A DNA stretch of 64,000 nucleotides from Bactrocera neohumeralis (GCF_024586455.1 NC_065923.1:50476264-50540263), one strand, 5' to 3'; numbered from the stretch's first letter, positions 22,345 to 34,289 are shown. The notes: a model not told the origin generated them from the sequence alone. Program-made: numbers and translations.

Positions 22345-22848
22345 TGTTCAAAACACAGACAGAAGGAAGCCAAGCAAATAGGTCTGGTTGCGAACGAGGA
22401 CAAGACGAAATATGTATCTTCTGACATCAAATAAACAGTCATCGCATTCTTTACAGTCGTAGGTAATTTCGTACATCTTGGAACCAGTATTAACACCAAC
22501 AACAATATCAGCCTTGAAATCCAACGCAAAATCACTCTTGTCAACGCGACAATTGTAAAGTAAAGCCCTCTCCCGATGAACAGAGACAACGGCTGCGCTG
22601 GCTAGGTCATGTTGTCCGGATGGACGAAAACACTCCTGCTCTGAAAGTACTCGACGCAGTACCCGCCGGGGGAAGCAGAGGAAGAGGAAAGACCTCCACT
22701 CCGTTGGAAGGACCAAGCGGAGAAGGACTTGGCTTCGCTTGGAATATCCAATTGGCGCCACGTAGCGAAAAAAAGAAACGACTGGCGCGCTGTTGTTAAC
22801 TCGGCTATAATCGCGTAAGCGTTGTCTACGCCAGTAAAGAAGTTCTTC
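22345..22848 (+). pseudogene. RTE retrotransposon 3' part, plus strand
   Basis: The plus strand reads EAKQIGLVANEDKTKY (22,370-22,415), then after a frameshift VVGNFVHLGTSINTNNN and SLEIQRKITLVNA, a deletion, then RLRWLGHVVRMDENTPALKV near 22,600 and the GGSRGRGK box. It closes with the family 3' tail GTCTACGCCAGTAAAGAAG at about 22,848. These are the segments that follow the RT catalytic core. The tail abuts the middle of a second RTE lying in the opposite direction, with a shared AAGAA at the join. Confidence 0.9.
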
Positions 22849-24405
22849 AAGCGGGTAATTGTTATTCCAACTTCTTCATGGTCGGGCAATGGAACGTCTC
22901 CTCCATCGTCATCTATTGGGGAATCGGGTTCGCCTCCTCCTGGCGTTGTACGTTCACTGCCATTCAGCAGGCTGGAGAAGTGTTCCCTCCATAATTTAAG
23001 TATGATCTGGGCATCGGTGACTAGATCACCTTTGGGGGTTCTACAAGAGTATGCTCTGGTGTTGAAACCTTTTGTAAGCCGCCGCATTTTTTCGTAGAAT
23101 TTTCGAACATTACCCCAGTCGGACAGCTTATCAAGCTTTTCATACTCACGCATTTCGGCCTCTTTCTTTTTCTGTCTGCAAATGCATTTCGCTTCCCTCT
23201 TCAACTCTCGGTATTTAGCCCATCCCGTACGTGTTGTGGTCGATCGTAACGTTGCGAGATAGGCAGTCTGTTTTCTCTCCGCTGCGACACGGCACTCCTC
23301 GTACCAGTTGTTTTTTTGCATTTTCCGAAAACCAATGGTTTCGGTTGCAGCTGTACGTAAGGAGTTTGAAATGCCGTCCCACAGTTCCCTTATAGCGAGT
23401 TGTTGACGAGTGCTCTCAGAGAGCAGGGTGCAGTCCGAGTAGAAAATCGTTCGGCTGTCTGTTGTGATTGCAGCTTCTCGACGTCGAACCTTCCTTGTGT
23501 TTGTTGACGAGCGTTTTTTGCTGCACAGAGGCGTGTGCGAATCTTGGCTGCAACAAGATAGTGGTCCGAGTCGGTGTTAGGACCTCGGAACGTACACACG
23601 TCTAGAACACTGGAGACGTGTCTTCCGTCTATCCGGAGACAGCCAGATAGCTTGATGTATTCTCTTGTGCTGGAATCTAGTACCACAGATAACCTTATTT
23701 CGGGCCCCGGCGAAGTCGATCAGCCTCAACCCATTTGGGGATGTTTCGTCATGGAGGCTGAATTTACCGACCTTAGTGCCAAAGATACCTTTTTTGCCCA
23801 CCCTGGCGTTAAGGTCGCCAAGCACGACTTTGACATCGTGGCGGAGGCAGCTCTCATAAGAGCGCTCCAAGCCCTCATAGAAGGCATCTTTGGTCACATC
23901 GTCCTTCTCTTCCGTCGGGGAGTGGGCGCAAATCAGCGATATGTTGAAGAACCTCGCTTTGATGCGGATTGTGGCTAGATGTTCATTCAACGGAGTGAAT
24001 GATAGTACTTGGCGACGGAGTCTGTCTCCCACCACGAGTCCCACACCAAACTTGTGCTCCTTTATATGGCCACTGTAGTAAATGCCACAAGGTCCTACTC
24101 GTCTCTGTCCTTGCCCCGTCCATCGCATTTCTTGGACGGCGGTGATGTCAGCTTTTACTTTCACGAGGACATCAACCAGCTGGACAGCGGCACCTTCCCA
24201 ATTAAGGGACCGGACATTCCACGTGCACGCCCTCAATTCGTAGTCCTTATTTCGTTTTCCATGGTCGTCATCAAAAGGGTGGTCACTCATCCGAGGCTTG
24301 TTGTTCCTTTTCATTGGCATGATATTTTACGTGGCGGGTCCCAACCCAGCGCACAACTCTGCGGAGGGGATGTTTTTCCTTCAAACGGATGTTCTTAGAC
24401 TACCC
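22848..24405 (-). pseudogene. RTE retrotransposon 5' part: endonuclease and start of RT, minus strand
   Basis: The long frame at 24,320-23,577 is an apurinic-type endonuclease: TWNVRSLNWEGA, the catalytic Glu in VQEMRW, and the LGDLNARVGKKG block with its Asp/Asn. A small deletion near 23,640 shifts the frame; the domain ends in the next frame with the SDHYLVAAK motif (Asp-His of the active site). Frame 23,321 onward gives the linker (YRELKREAK.., REYEKLDKLSDWGNVRKFYE, FSSLLNG) up to the first RT helix and ITRLKN, after which the element is cut off. Similar host-genome entries are often mislabelled craniofacial development protein 2. The upstream part to about 24,405 is 5' leader. Confidence 0.92.
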
Positions 24406-24578
24406 AGAGAATACTTTGTCAAAGACCGGAAGTCGTGAGCTGCTTGAATTACATATATGTATGAAAAAGAATTGTTTCTGGCAAGTGAATGGCGATCAGA
24501 GAACTTTCCTCACTTGCGTGAACTTCTACACATGACTCCATCCTTCTATGTTTTTGCTTTTATAAAATATAACAATTT
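24406..24578. other. Nothing recognised
   Basis: Short A+T-rich spacer between two relics. Confidence 0.4.
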
Positions 24579-24786
24579 ACTAGCAAAAAAATTCCTCAGT
24601 TGAAAAATATTTGTGTTTAAAGCGAGGATCAAGCACCATTGAAATAAACAACTCTGGCACAGAATATGCTGTCTTAGCTTTTAGCATTGACATTTCTGTT
24701 TCATCATTTTTAATATGCTCCAGCTTTATTTGTAACATCGCAATCAAAGAAATAATGACAGAAGCCCAGGTTGAGTTGGAAAGCAA
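24579..24786 (-). pseudogene. hAT transposase fragment
   Basis: The 68-codon minus-strand frame contains SMVLDPRFKHKYF, the conserved LDPRFK word that precedes the dimerisation domain of hAT transposases, after a leucine-rich segment. Neither the catalytic blocks nor the C-terminal hATC domain is visible nearby, and no inverted ends were found. Confidence 0.55.
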
Positions 24787-25061
24787 ATAGGCACTAAGTT
24801 GATTGGTAAATAGGCTTTGCTAGGATTCATTAATTATTTAAACTTTAAAATATTTAAAAAAGCAAAGAAACAAAAAGCCCTGGATTGCATATTAAAAAAA
24901 AAGCGGTTAAGTATGCTGATGCCATTGCCGATTCTTTTGGACGATACTGGCCGATACCGATCAATCGATCGAAAAGTAATTAGATCGAGTTAATGCCAGG
25001 TTTTTACAAGTTTCTGAGCTTTTAATATTAAGAGATTTTTTTTTTTTGTTTTATGCACATA
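24787..25061. other. Nothing recognised
   Basis: A+T-rich spacer. No feature was seen. Confidence 0.4.
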
Positions 25062-26066
25062 CAGTCGTGGACATTAAAATAGCACAGATCCGAATCCAAT
25101 ATTACTTCTAATTTCTATAATCGTAAAGTAGCTGAAAAAATGTGGTATGTATCTACTTGTTACCGTTATGAAGCTACCGTTTAGATTCTATTAAATTTTG
25201 TAAGCGGCAATCATATTGTGTCTTGTTGAAGTGAACACATAAATAGTAATTTTTTAGGTTCGCAGTTTATTTTGAATTTTGTGTGAAGGTCTCCCGTGCT
25301 TTTAATTTGATTTTGCGAAGATATTAAGAAAACGAAGACCACATAAAACAGATATTAGTGTTGACAAAACCATTGTACGGAAGAGCAAATCAGATCCTTT
25401 TAAGTCAGCCAAGGAATTATGATCGATGCAAAAACATTTATACCGTGACACGCCCTTAACCCTAGGTACATCAAAAAACACATAAAGCACGGTGGTGGAA
25501 GTGTCATGGTCTGTGGCGCGTCTTCATGGTACGGCGTTGTGCTAATTGTTCGCCTAAAGAGTAAAATGTATCGGCATCAGTATTGGGGTAGACTTAAAAA
25601 TATAATGGAGCCATTTGTCTTTGAATCCATGTCCATAAACTATACATTTATGCAAAATAATGATCCGAAATACACCTCAAGCGAGTAAAGCATTGGCTCG
25701 ACAATGAAAAAATAGGAATATTGGATTGACCTGCGCAAAGCTCGGATCTGAATTCAAAAGAAAATTTATAGACCGAAATAGCAAACAAAAACTTCAAAAA
25801 TTTTGATGATTTATGGGCAGGAATTGAGGAGGCTTGGTATGCAATCCCAAAGAAACGATGTCAAAAAGTGGGTGATGACACTTGATGATTTCGGGTTTAT
25901 CAACGATTACAAAATATGCATTGTTTTAGGGTTTTAGTAATATGAAAGTGAATAATTTTTATAATAAAACTCTTGCCTCGTTAAATTCGTAAGTGATAAA
26001 CTTAGGGATTAAATAGATGTTTTTTATTTGATGACCCAGTGCGCTATTTATGTGTCCATGGCGGTA
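25062..26066 (+). mobile_element. Tc1-like transposon relic
   Basis: It starts after TA (25,060) with CAGTCGTGGACATTAAAATA and ends near 26,066 with the complement of CCATGGACACATAAATAGCG; the two ends match in the TGGACA and AAATAGC parts. The coding remains are KHGGGSVMVCG, YRHQYWGRLKNIMEPF and MQNNDPKYTS (family form MQDNDPKHTS, so the second catalytic Asp is Asn), then NEKIGILD and DLWAGIEEAWYAIPKKRCQK. Stops interrupt the frame after TSSE. The N-terminal DNA-binding part is missing or unrecognisable. Confidence 0.88.
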
Positions 26067-26429
26067 TATAATTGATCAGCAGGACAAGCTGCATCGATTT
26101 AGCCAAGTTCCTCAGTTTTGGGGATATCGCCACCACTTTGATGTCCATTTTTCCGGGGTGTGGGCTGCTTTATGAAAATTCTGGAAATGTCTAAGTAAAA
26201 AACTGTTCTGAAATTTTCAATTCTTTATTTAACATTTAATTAGAAAACAAAACAATGATGTCGTAAAAGCTTTTAAGTGCTCGAATTATTTTTTCTTATT
26301 ATTTTTTTTTTAAGTTAAAGTTCATACATACATATGTACACATACAACGCTTTTATTATTAGTAAAGTAAAGTCTTACGGCAAAGCAAGGATATACATAT
26401 GTATATTGGTACATATGTATATCTCACTT
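26067..26429. other. A+T-rich spacer with CATA/TATG arrays
   Basis: CATA/TATG words lie at 26,325-26,345 and 26,392-26,422. Nothing else was seen. Confidence 0.5.
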
Positions 26430-27679
26430 GTTTGAGCTTTCAGGTCTCTCTTATTATACACTTATATAAACCGAAGTACTCTTTTATCAGCTAAGAGAGA
26501 GAGAGAGTGTGTTCCTCTGCGTCTTATGGTGAAGCGTTCGCACCTGGCGAAATATCATACACATACATATGTAAAAAACAGTATGTGCAATAGCATCAGG
26601 CTGGGAAATATAAAGAGATGGTTTCGACAAATGAGATTTTGCCGCAGGCAGAAGCATGCAGCCGAAAGAGCGAATGCGCTTTCGGGCTATAGTTGTACAC
26701 TTTGTTGAAACGGCCGAAAGCGAGACAACTGTTCTCGTGCCTTATCTGACTCATTGTAGTATGTCAGTTTGAAGCTGCTACGAACTGTTCACCCCAGTGG
26801 CATTGTTGAAGTTGCACATAGCAGGAGATCTACTGGCCAGTAAAACAATATGGAAACAACAACCGAGGCAGTGCAGCCGAAAGCAACGCAACAGCATCTG
26901 TGTTCTCTGCTCGACAGCTACCATGGCATCAGCGGCAGTCGCGACAGAAGTAGTAGTTGTTTACCTATATACCCTAAAGGTCTTTACGTCCAACCAGAAA
27001 ATTTAGTTTCAGTCGAAAACTACCGTCTCTGACTGCACAAGGGTAAATGTCGTTTTCGGGTTGCTGCTGATATTCAACGCCAACCCATTGTAGTGCGTCG
27101 CGCTTTGTTTTTGTTTTTTCTTTCGCTTTTCGCCAAAAGGACGCCAAAAAAAATCATTATCAAGTAAAACACATGCATGTGACAAAATCGAAATACGCAA
27201 CTGAAAGTCAATACATAAGTCCTTTGTGTATGTATACATACATTTTTACAAAAATAAGAACCGAACAAAGTCGTCAATACAGACTGGTAAAGCTTTAAAG
27301 TTTCAACTAACGCCAGTCGCATATGAATATTATCTTGTGTTATTATATTTAAATATGTACATACATACATACAAACAGTTTTGTGAAAGCCGTCGTTAAT
27401 GCGTTAATAGTGTGAAGTGTAAAACCAGATTTTCAGTTGTAATTTGTAAAAAATCAAATTCAAATTCCTACTTCATTGGTAGCCGAGTGATCCTGAAAAG
27501 GAATGTGCAATCAGCGTTTAATTGCCAATATGAATTATCATATAGTTGCCTTTTTTAGTGCCATTAGTGTATCATAAAAGTTAATAGCGGATATTCTTCG
27601 TACCTGTAATTATTATTTACACTCTTAAAATTGTAAAAGTTCATCAAATTAGTTCGTGAAGTTAAAACCATATTTACAA
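26430..27679 (+). promoter_or_regulatory. Candidate promoter and 5' leader region
   Basis: This is a transposon-free, G+C-richer block (especially 26,620-27,080) upstream of the short candidate coding exon at 27,680. It has an (AG)n run at about 26,494-26,508 and a TTTCAGTCGA word at 27,007 that fits the fly initiator, but no matching downstream element at the standard spacing. Several short frames (26,526; 26,797; 26,850) have no motif. Role is inferred from position and composition. Confidence 0.25.
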
Positions 27680-27736
27680 ATGCATATCCTACATCGAACC
27701 AGTGATCACCAGTTTGAGGACCAAAAATTCATGATG
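27680..27736 (+). CDS. Candidate first coding exon, 19 codons
   Basis: ATG at 27,680 in the context ACAAATG (A at -3) opens a frame MHILHRTSDHQFEDQKFMM that meets ATG/GTGAGT at 27,736, a near-perfect donor. The intron would start in phase 0. If unspliced the frame stops 17 codons later. I do not recognise the peptide. A similar short ATG-to-donor unit, also phase 0, lies on the same strand at 63,542. It could be chance: such short frames are common. Confidence 0.25.
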
Positions 27737-28277
27737 GTGAGTGGATGCGTAGTTAATTACTGCTTATTATGTTTTGCAGTTTACTAAGAGTTCAACTTAA
27801 TTTATGGTACATATGTATGTGTATGTATAGGGCGAGGCTCGAAACCACTAAAAATTATATTTCCAAGCACATAATCCCCAAACTCAAGAAGGAGTACTAA
27901 GCGAAAGAGCTGATGATTTCCCTCGGTTGGGTTACTTTTTTGAAGCGCGGTCGAAGGCCGCCAATACAAAAAGGAGTGCCTTGGCTATTTTGAAGTCGGG
28001 GTTTTAATAGTACATATCTAAGTGAAGTTCATTGCGAATTAGGATATTCGAATGTGTATAGTATCTTCGCACCAAATGCCATAAATTCGATTATATCAGT
28101 CAGCCTCCCAAGGTCTAAATGGCTTATTAGTAATTTTATTACTCTGAAAAAATATAAAGTAACAGAAATATAATCCACAAGCAATCCATTTTGGAATATA
28201 ATTAATAATGCTAAGATACCCCCCAAGTGAAGCAACGTATGCAGATTAAATTGTTAATAAGTCCAATCAGCTCCATA
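27737..28277. other. Nothing recognised
   Basis: If the exon at 27,680 is real this is the start of its intron. No repeat was identified. Confidence 0.35.
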
Positions 28278-28693
28278 ACTGAAAGCAGTGGCGTAGCTAC
28301 AACTTCGGGCGCCCGGGACCAAGGATGTTCTGCCGCCCCCCTATCTCTACCTACCTACAAGTTTCATGAGGTGGTTCGAACAAAAGTGAATTTTTACAAA
28401 ATATCTTCGATATTAAGCATATAAAATTTAGGAACTAGAAGTTCCTGAAGTTCCAAAATTCTCACAATACGGTTTTTGAGAAAATTGATAGTAAATTTAC
28501 AAGACATCTTATTAATAGCCATAGAAAAAACCCATTTTCGCCCTATATCTTGTACACTTTTGACACAATTTGCAGGAATTTTGGCCCGAATTGGAGTTTT
28601 AAAAAACAGCGAAGATCGTTTTGCCGCCCCCAAGACATTGCGCCCGGGCCGACGACCCCCTTAGCCCCCCCTGGCTACGCCACTGACTGAAAG
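28278..28693. mobile_element. hAT-type MITE, 400 bp, with 8-bp target duplication
   Basis: ACTGAAAG flanks the element at 28,278-28,285 and 28,686-28,693, an exact 8-bp duplication. The ends are CAGTGGCGTAGCTACAAC on the left and CAGTGGCGTAGCCAGGGG from the right. Both are followed by G+C-rich GGCGCCC/GGGGGC stretches, so inverted homology is longer than the first 13 identical bases. An 8-bp duplication and a CAGTGGCGTAGC end are typical of hAT-derived MITEs. Interior non-coding. Confidence 0.93.
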
Positions 28694-28937
28694 TGCTAAA
28701 TTTGAAGTGACGCGGCTTGAAAGAGTACTTTAAATAGATGCTGCATTCACCTCCATCTTTGATATGTTCGTTTGATACATTCTGATCCTCCAAGTTTTCC
28801 AACTTAGAAAATTAGTAGCTGGAAAAATAAGGAAACAACGGGAAAAGCAACGATACTCATCGCAGCCCTGGCAAATTTCAATTTATAATAGGGATTTTTT
28901 GCCTATGTGATGTTCTATCTCTAACTTATTCACTCCG

Positions 28938-29640
28938 CGTGATTCAGAAAGAATCGATCGTTCTGGCAGAGGCATCAAATATGATACATACGTTGCTTGT
29001 AACGTATGGAAATCGAGGACAAAAAGCTGAGGAACATTTTCGATCCATTTATTCAGACACGAAAAAAGTGGAACTGAAATTTGACAAAGAAAAACCAAGA
29101 AACTGCGGCCGACAAACAAAACGCGAAAATTTTTGCGTGAGAACTTATGAAGAATGCTAAAGGGTCTCAGTGTACATCCCTCTGTTGGATACAATCGGTG
29201 AAGATTTGAAGACGCGCTTTCCTAAAGAAGTATCGGATGGATTTCAACCGAGTTTGCAGCTTCCAGAAAAAGTATGTGCTTTGAGAACCAAAGAAATGGA
29301 AAATCTTATTGACTGCTTGATAGGATGATAGATTGACAGATTTTTGGATAACGTCGTGCGACGTGTGAACTTGATCACTGGCTGTGCCATTGGGTAGAAG
29401 CAAAAATAAAAAGACAACAAGTTACCGACTACTGCATTGGAAACGTTGAAGAACTGTGATGTAGATCTACATATACCCCATAATTTATAGTTTTACTCGC
29501 ATGTCCTGCATATTTGCTGTGACGAATGCGAGCTCTGAATGCTCTTTTTCAACACTTCGTCGCATGAAAACGAGCACGCGTTGCTGCACAAACACCATAA
29601 CATTGAAGTCATTACAGAAGAAGTTCTGAAAGATTCTCAA
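28938..29640 (+). pseudogene. hAT transposase C-terminal relic
   Basis: The open part 28,939-29,160 has ASNMIHTLLVTYGNRGQKAE, FRSIYSD and CGRQTKRENF. After a stop the frame continues VYIPLLDTIGEDLKTRFPKE, then LPEKVCALRTKEMENLID, LITGCAIG, and LRRMKTST near 29,560, part of the dimerisation (hATC) region. These follow the order in hAT proteins related to ZMYM1/THAP-hAT types. Stops and frameshifts occur at about 29,158, 29,325 and 29,395. Inverted ends not located, and the catalytic first half is missing. Confidence 0.8.
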
Positions 29641-30149
29641 AACTTGGTCCACATCGTTTTCTTTTGTGAAATTTTTCTATTCGATACACGAACTGATTAC
29701 AGTATTATACATTGCAATGAAGCACCCTCATATCTAGGATTTAGAATGTGTTTTTTTTTCAATTTAGTAGGATTTGATATTAGAAGGTCGATTTGTAATT
29801 TTTCCACCATTATATTAAACTGTATAAAGATATATTTAATATAATAATCTTCATGTGCCAAGTAAATGTTTATTTCCCCCCATCCAAATACATTATTATA
29901 ATACCCGTTCATTCGAAGCCTCGACATCCATATTGAAAAAATCTTATTTTCAGCTAGAATTTGTATTTTTAAAACTTTATTTCTCATTTTACATCACAAA
30001 AATCAGGAAACAGCAAATAAAAGAACAGATTTTTTATAATATCAGTGCTCAGTTGTTTGGAAAATAAGCATACAACGGAATAAAGAGAAAGAAAAATGTC
30101 TAAAACATATGCTATATTTGAATAAAACTCCTTTCATGAAGCGTTGCTT
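29641..30149. other. Nothing recognised
   Basis: A+T-rich DNA. The short frames here (29,539-30,067) have no motif beyond the hAT tail. Confidence 0.4.
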
Positions 30150-30480
30150 GTATAATTTTCCAGTTGACAATCTCTTTTTAACCATGACCATCCCATTTAC
30201 ATTTACTTTGATATCCTTTTTCCAACACTTTTAGGTTCTGCTGGAGGCGCTCTCTGTTCCTCACTATAATTTTCCAATTATCTCAATAGTTAAGCAGATG
30301 TTTGCGGTGATAATCTGATTTGGAACTCATATTTGCTCAAAGAGTCTAAAAGTTTGTCAGCATATTTTGCAGATTTTTTTCATTATTTGGTGCTTAAAGG
30401 GTTAGCTTATTTCCGGAACAGCTAAACCTTAATAAAATCTGTATCTTTCATTAAGTGCCGCATGGAACGACCATCAAATA
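30150..30480 (-). pseudogene. Relic of a repeat-borne protein of unknown class, copy 2
   Basis: Minus-strand frames give NMSSKSDYHRKHLL, a RERLQQNLKVLEKGYQSKC block near 30,230 and KWDGHG-KEIVNW, corresponding to the SEEQGERFHQDIKxMExRYQGRW and LKRD blocks of the family described at 20.3-20.7 kb. Shared nucleotide words confirm that the two loci are copies of one repeat. All frames are broken. No ends or target duplications were recognised. Confidence 0.55.
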
Positions 30481-32308
30481 TTCCACCTCTTAACTTTTCC
30501 AGACTAATTTTCGGAAATTTTCTACAAATGTAACTAAAGCAATATTTTCTTTTGAAACAAAAGTGAGATTTTCATTGAGTAAAACAGGACGTTTTGTAGA
30601 GAAAAAATCTAGCTATTTCCACGTTTGATTTTTTAATAAAACATTCCGCATAATTTTTCGCATTTTTTCGCTAAGGAGTCTGAGAGTGCACCATATAAAA
30701 GCATATTCACTACTTTCATGAATAAATTCGTAATCTGGACACTTGAAAACATTAAAATTTGCTAAGATAACTCGGGCAAGAAATAAAAATATATAATTTT
30801 TTATTGAGCTAAGTAATACGAGTATATGGTAAATATTGATTTCTTGTAATAAAACTGTACAGAATGACCGTAAGAAAATATATTAGAACTTAACTCATAT
30901 CAGATGTAGGTTGAATCGGGGAATTTGTTGTTCACCTATCCTGAACATTTATCGACTTACTATACAAATATTTTGAGGATAAATGTATACTTTTTTAAAT
31001 AAGACATTATTTCTAGGATATGAACCATATCGGGCCATATAATCCATCGCTCATGCCATCAAGTAGTAATTTTTACAGGTATAGTTTTTTTTCCAAATAT
31101 AGTTTTTTCCACTTGCTAATATGTTTATTAAGTATGAACTAAATTAGACCGAAAATAAATTTGACTGAGGCTTATGATGAGCAATGCAAGCAATAAAATG
31201 GGAATGACAAAATGATTTCATCGATTTCGGTTAGTCCATCTCAATTGAATTGAAATTTCCTTAAACTATTATGGAAATAGCTCTAAATGTATTTTTGAAG
31301 TACGCAGAATGCCGCCAAAACAAAAAAAATGTTCTAAGAGCATTCCGACCTAACCTGACTTTATTGAAGCGGCTGATGCCGCTGCGTTAATATGTAGCTG
31401 ATTTGTTGGTGCGTCAACAGTTAACGAAGTTGCATAATAAATTGAGCTATTTTCCATTTCTTGATCCCTTTTCAATTATTGCACCAAGAAAAAATCAAAG
31501 AATACTGCCAAAAATCCGCAAGTCTACTAAGTATGTGATGTAAAGACGACGTTAGAACACTTAGAATGTTAGTCATAAACGCATTTCAAAACTCATTCTA
31601 CTAAAATGAGTCTTTAGGACCGAAACTAGTATACATACATATGTACATACCTATATTAAAGGTAAAAGTTTTAATATTTTAAATGATAATATCTTCAAAT
31701 ATTATTTATGCTTCTTTAAAATTTTTAGAAAAAACTGTCATTTTTATTGTCGACTTCAAACGTCTGGTATCAAGGATGCACTTGAAGCGATGGTTGCTTG
31801 GATCGAACCCCCTCTGTGCAATACCATGTTTATGTTTCATTTCTACTCGGTTATATTCTACAAGGGTAAAGCCTATAAGCATAAACGGTAAATATTCTAC
31901 TTGAGGTGTTTTCTGTATGGAATTCATCTGAGGGCTATCACGCAAAACTTTTCATTTCGAAATGTTTTCAATATTAACGAGCAGAAGCTACATATTATGG
32001 TACATTTATTTCATATTTCTTTGATTCGCGTTCATTACGACTTTTAAATGGAAACTTTTGGCATATAGTTATATTTTGAGCTAAGAATTAGCAAAACGGG
32101 GCCTTAACTCTAAAGCCGTTTATGCATCCGAGTTAACACGACTACCTATTGAAAGGAAATGTTTAGACCATTTAACCCCTGGTGAAAAAGTCTTTATGTA
32201 TGTGAGTTGAACTTACCTGTGTAGAATATAACTGATTCAAAAGCGTTAACTTCGGCTATATAGAAGTTATGATATCTTCAGATATATTTTTTCTGGCATA
32301 AAAGGATA
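30481..32308. other. Long stretch without recognised features
   Basis: A+T-rich. CATA/TATG words near 31,630. Opposed frames at 31,683-31,945 have no motif. No repeat end was identified. Confidence 0.4.
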
Positions 32309-33073
32309 AAGGTGACCCATTTCGAAGTTATCTACTTTTTTAAAGAAAAAAAGAACAGAAACTTCTAAATTAAGGGGGAATGTTTATTATCTTTCGAAAG
32401 AACATTCTTTGGCATTTGTTTTTTGAAGATTATGTCTTAGAAATGTTGGCCGCGGCTACCGTTCAGATGGTCTATCCCTTGAGTCCAATGTTTGATGATT
32501 CGTGGCAAGTCTAACGGTGTGATATCACACGTTCTTAGTGCCCAATCTATCGGCCCAAAACGTCAAATTATCTACTCATCGAAGTGTTTTTGAATAAATC
32601 CTTTGATTTATGCGAAGTGTTGGAAGTGGCGCTCTCTTGTTGAAACCGAATGTCGCCGAGATGACGAGCTAAAATCTCGGAAATCAAATCATTCGAACAT
32701 GAAATGGCAGCTCTTGAGGTTGCTCCCTGTCCCAAATGCAGCAATTTTGAACCGACTCTCCGCGGTCTTCGTGTACACTCTCAGCTTAGCCATAATTTCT
32801 TCACTGCGTGCTGGACGTGGCGTATTTGGTCGAATATTATCTTCAAGATAGGTGATAGTATTGTGGATAGTGCGCTCGGTGGGCCGATTATGTTGGCCGT
32901 AAGTTGAGCAAAGCGCGCGAAATAAAGCTTAACGATTTGTAAAGTTGTTGAGGCGTAAGTCTTTCCATGTTGAAATGCCAAACAATACTGAATAAAAACA
33001 ACATGACAGCTTGACACGACTCACGCGTGATCTGTCAAAAAACGGCTATTAAAAAAGTACCTCTACTTGGATA
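32309..33073 (-). mobile_element. DD41D element, internally deleted, minus strand
   Basis: Ends are present at both sides: CTACTTGGATAG at 33,061-33,073 (complement of the left end GGGTGATCCAAGTAG) and GGTGACCCATTTCGAAG at 32,311 (complement of the right end). Coding remains on the minus strand are STYGQHNRPTERTIHN (actual first residues CSTYGQ), NIRPNTPRPARSEE, then fragments of the EEQP-type block, and part of the second-Asp region. Parts of the catalytic domain and most of the C-terminus are missing, and frames are broken. Confidence 0.85.
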
Positions 33074-33079
33074 GTTAAA

Positions 33080-33230
33080 AAAAAACATTTTACTCCGATT
33101 TTGATCGTTCAATTTGTATGACAGCTATATGCCATAGTGGGCCGATATCGGTGATTTCGAATGAGCTTTTTGAAAAGAACCGTGTGCAAGCTTTCAGTTC
33201 GATACATCTATTCTAACTTTTCACCTGAAT
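33080..33230 (-). mobile_element. INE-1-like fragment
   Basis: It reads TTTGTATGACAGCTATATGC, ATAGTGGGCCGATATCGG, GTGCAAGCTTTCAGTTCGAT, matching the inner part of INE-1-like copies in reverse orientation. Confidence 0.75.
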
Positions 33231-33887
33231 ATGTCGCTCCGATTCGTGTCACCCTATGCCGGTCACAAGACAGAGACTTGTTGAAACGACGAGGGTCGCT
33301 GGACGGCCAGTGATTTGAACTAAACTATTATCAGAAAACGTAAATTATAATACAAATGATATACGTTCTCTGCTATTATACTTGTACTCGTACTTTTTGC
33401 AAGATGGTATACATACTTGTATGTATGTATGAATGTATGTACATGCTACAGTCAGATTAGCGATTTGTATATCTCATACATACATGTACATGTTATGTGC
33501 ATATGTAAAATCTTCTACGCAAGGCAATTATCTGTCAACAGAACTCATTGCACACATCACTCGTAGACGATTTCTTGCAAATTAACAGTATATAAACGTA
33601 AATGCCAGTGATTGACACTTAAATTTATATAAGCATAGACATGTGAGAATCGATCAGCTCAATACACGCAAAAACAATTACTATCCACTTAATATTACAT
33701 ACATACATATGTAAATCGGAATTTAGTTTATAAACTTGCATATTGGAAAATGTATACCATTCAAATACCAAGTGTTCATTATGATAATTTACCCAACATG
33801 AACATTACACAGTTGGTTTAAGACTACGCACGTTTTTGGAGTGTGTAGGAGTTTCCTTCTGAAGGACATTTTATCTGCATTTTACTA
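33231..33887. other. A+T-rich spacer with CATA/TATG arrays
   Basis: Simple repeats lie at about 33,418-33,445, 33,478-33,505 and 33,696-33,712. No gene was seen. Confidence 0.45.
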
Positions 33888-34287
33888 TATGTTTCAATAT
33901 TTGTACCCTGAACAGGATGTATTAAGTATATATTAAGATTAAAATGATAATTATCAGTGTGATGAACTGAATCGATTTAGTCTCGTCCGTCAATCTGTCC
34001 AACTGTGCCTCTGTCCGTCTGACTGTATATAAGCGAAGTAGTGAACGACTTTTAAGACATTGAACAAAAATATTGCACACGTACTTTTCTCATCTAGAAG
34101 GTGCTCATTTGTCAGAACTACCGATATCGATGATCCGAAGAAATTCTTTAGATCGGACGACTATTGCATATACATACATATGTATGTGGCTGCCATGCAA
34201 ACTGGGCGATCAAAATCAAGTTCTTGTCCGCACACTTTGCAACCGAAGTCAACCTTCTGAACCTGCTTATTTTTGCATATACATACA
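33888..34287 (+). mobile_element. INE-1-like element, 5' two thirds
   Basis: It begins TTTGTACCCTGAACAGGATG, then CTGAATCGATTTAGTCTCGT, a CTGTCC/GTCTGACTG run, AGTGAACGACTTTTAAGACA, CATTTGTCAGAACTACCGAT and GCCATGCAAACTGGGCGATC, the order seen in the copy at 40.5 kb. It is followed directly by the Tc1 element at 34,290. Confidence 0.85.
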
Positions 34288-34289
34288 TA

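Noticed and set aside
23577..24320. Host craniofacial development protein 2-like gene
   Set aside because: This label is a common misannotation of the RTE endonuclease. Linker and RT remnants follow in the same direction, so it is part of a retrotransposon.
27007..27045. Initiator plus downstream promoter element at TTTCAGTCGA
   Set aside because: The initiator-like word is present, but no matching downstream element occurs at the standard distance. Kept only within a broad candidate region.
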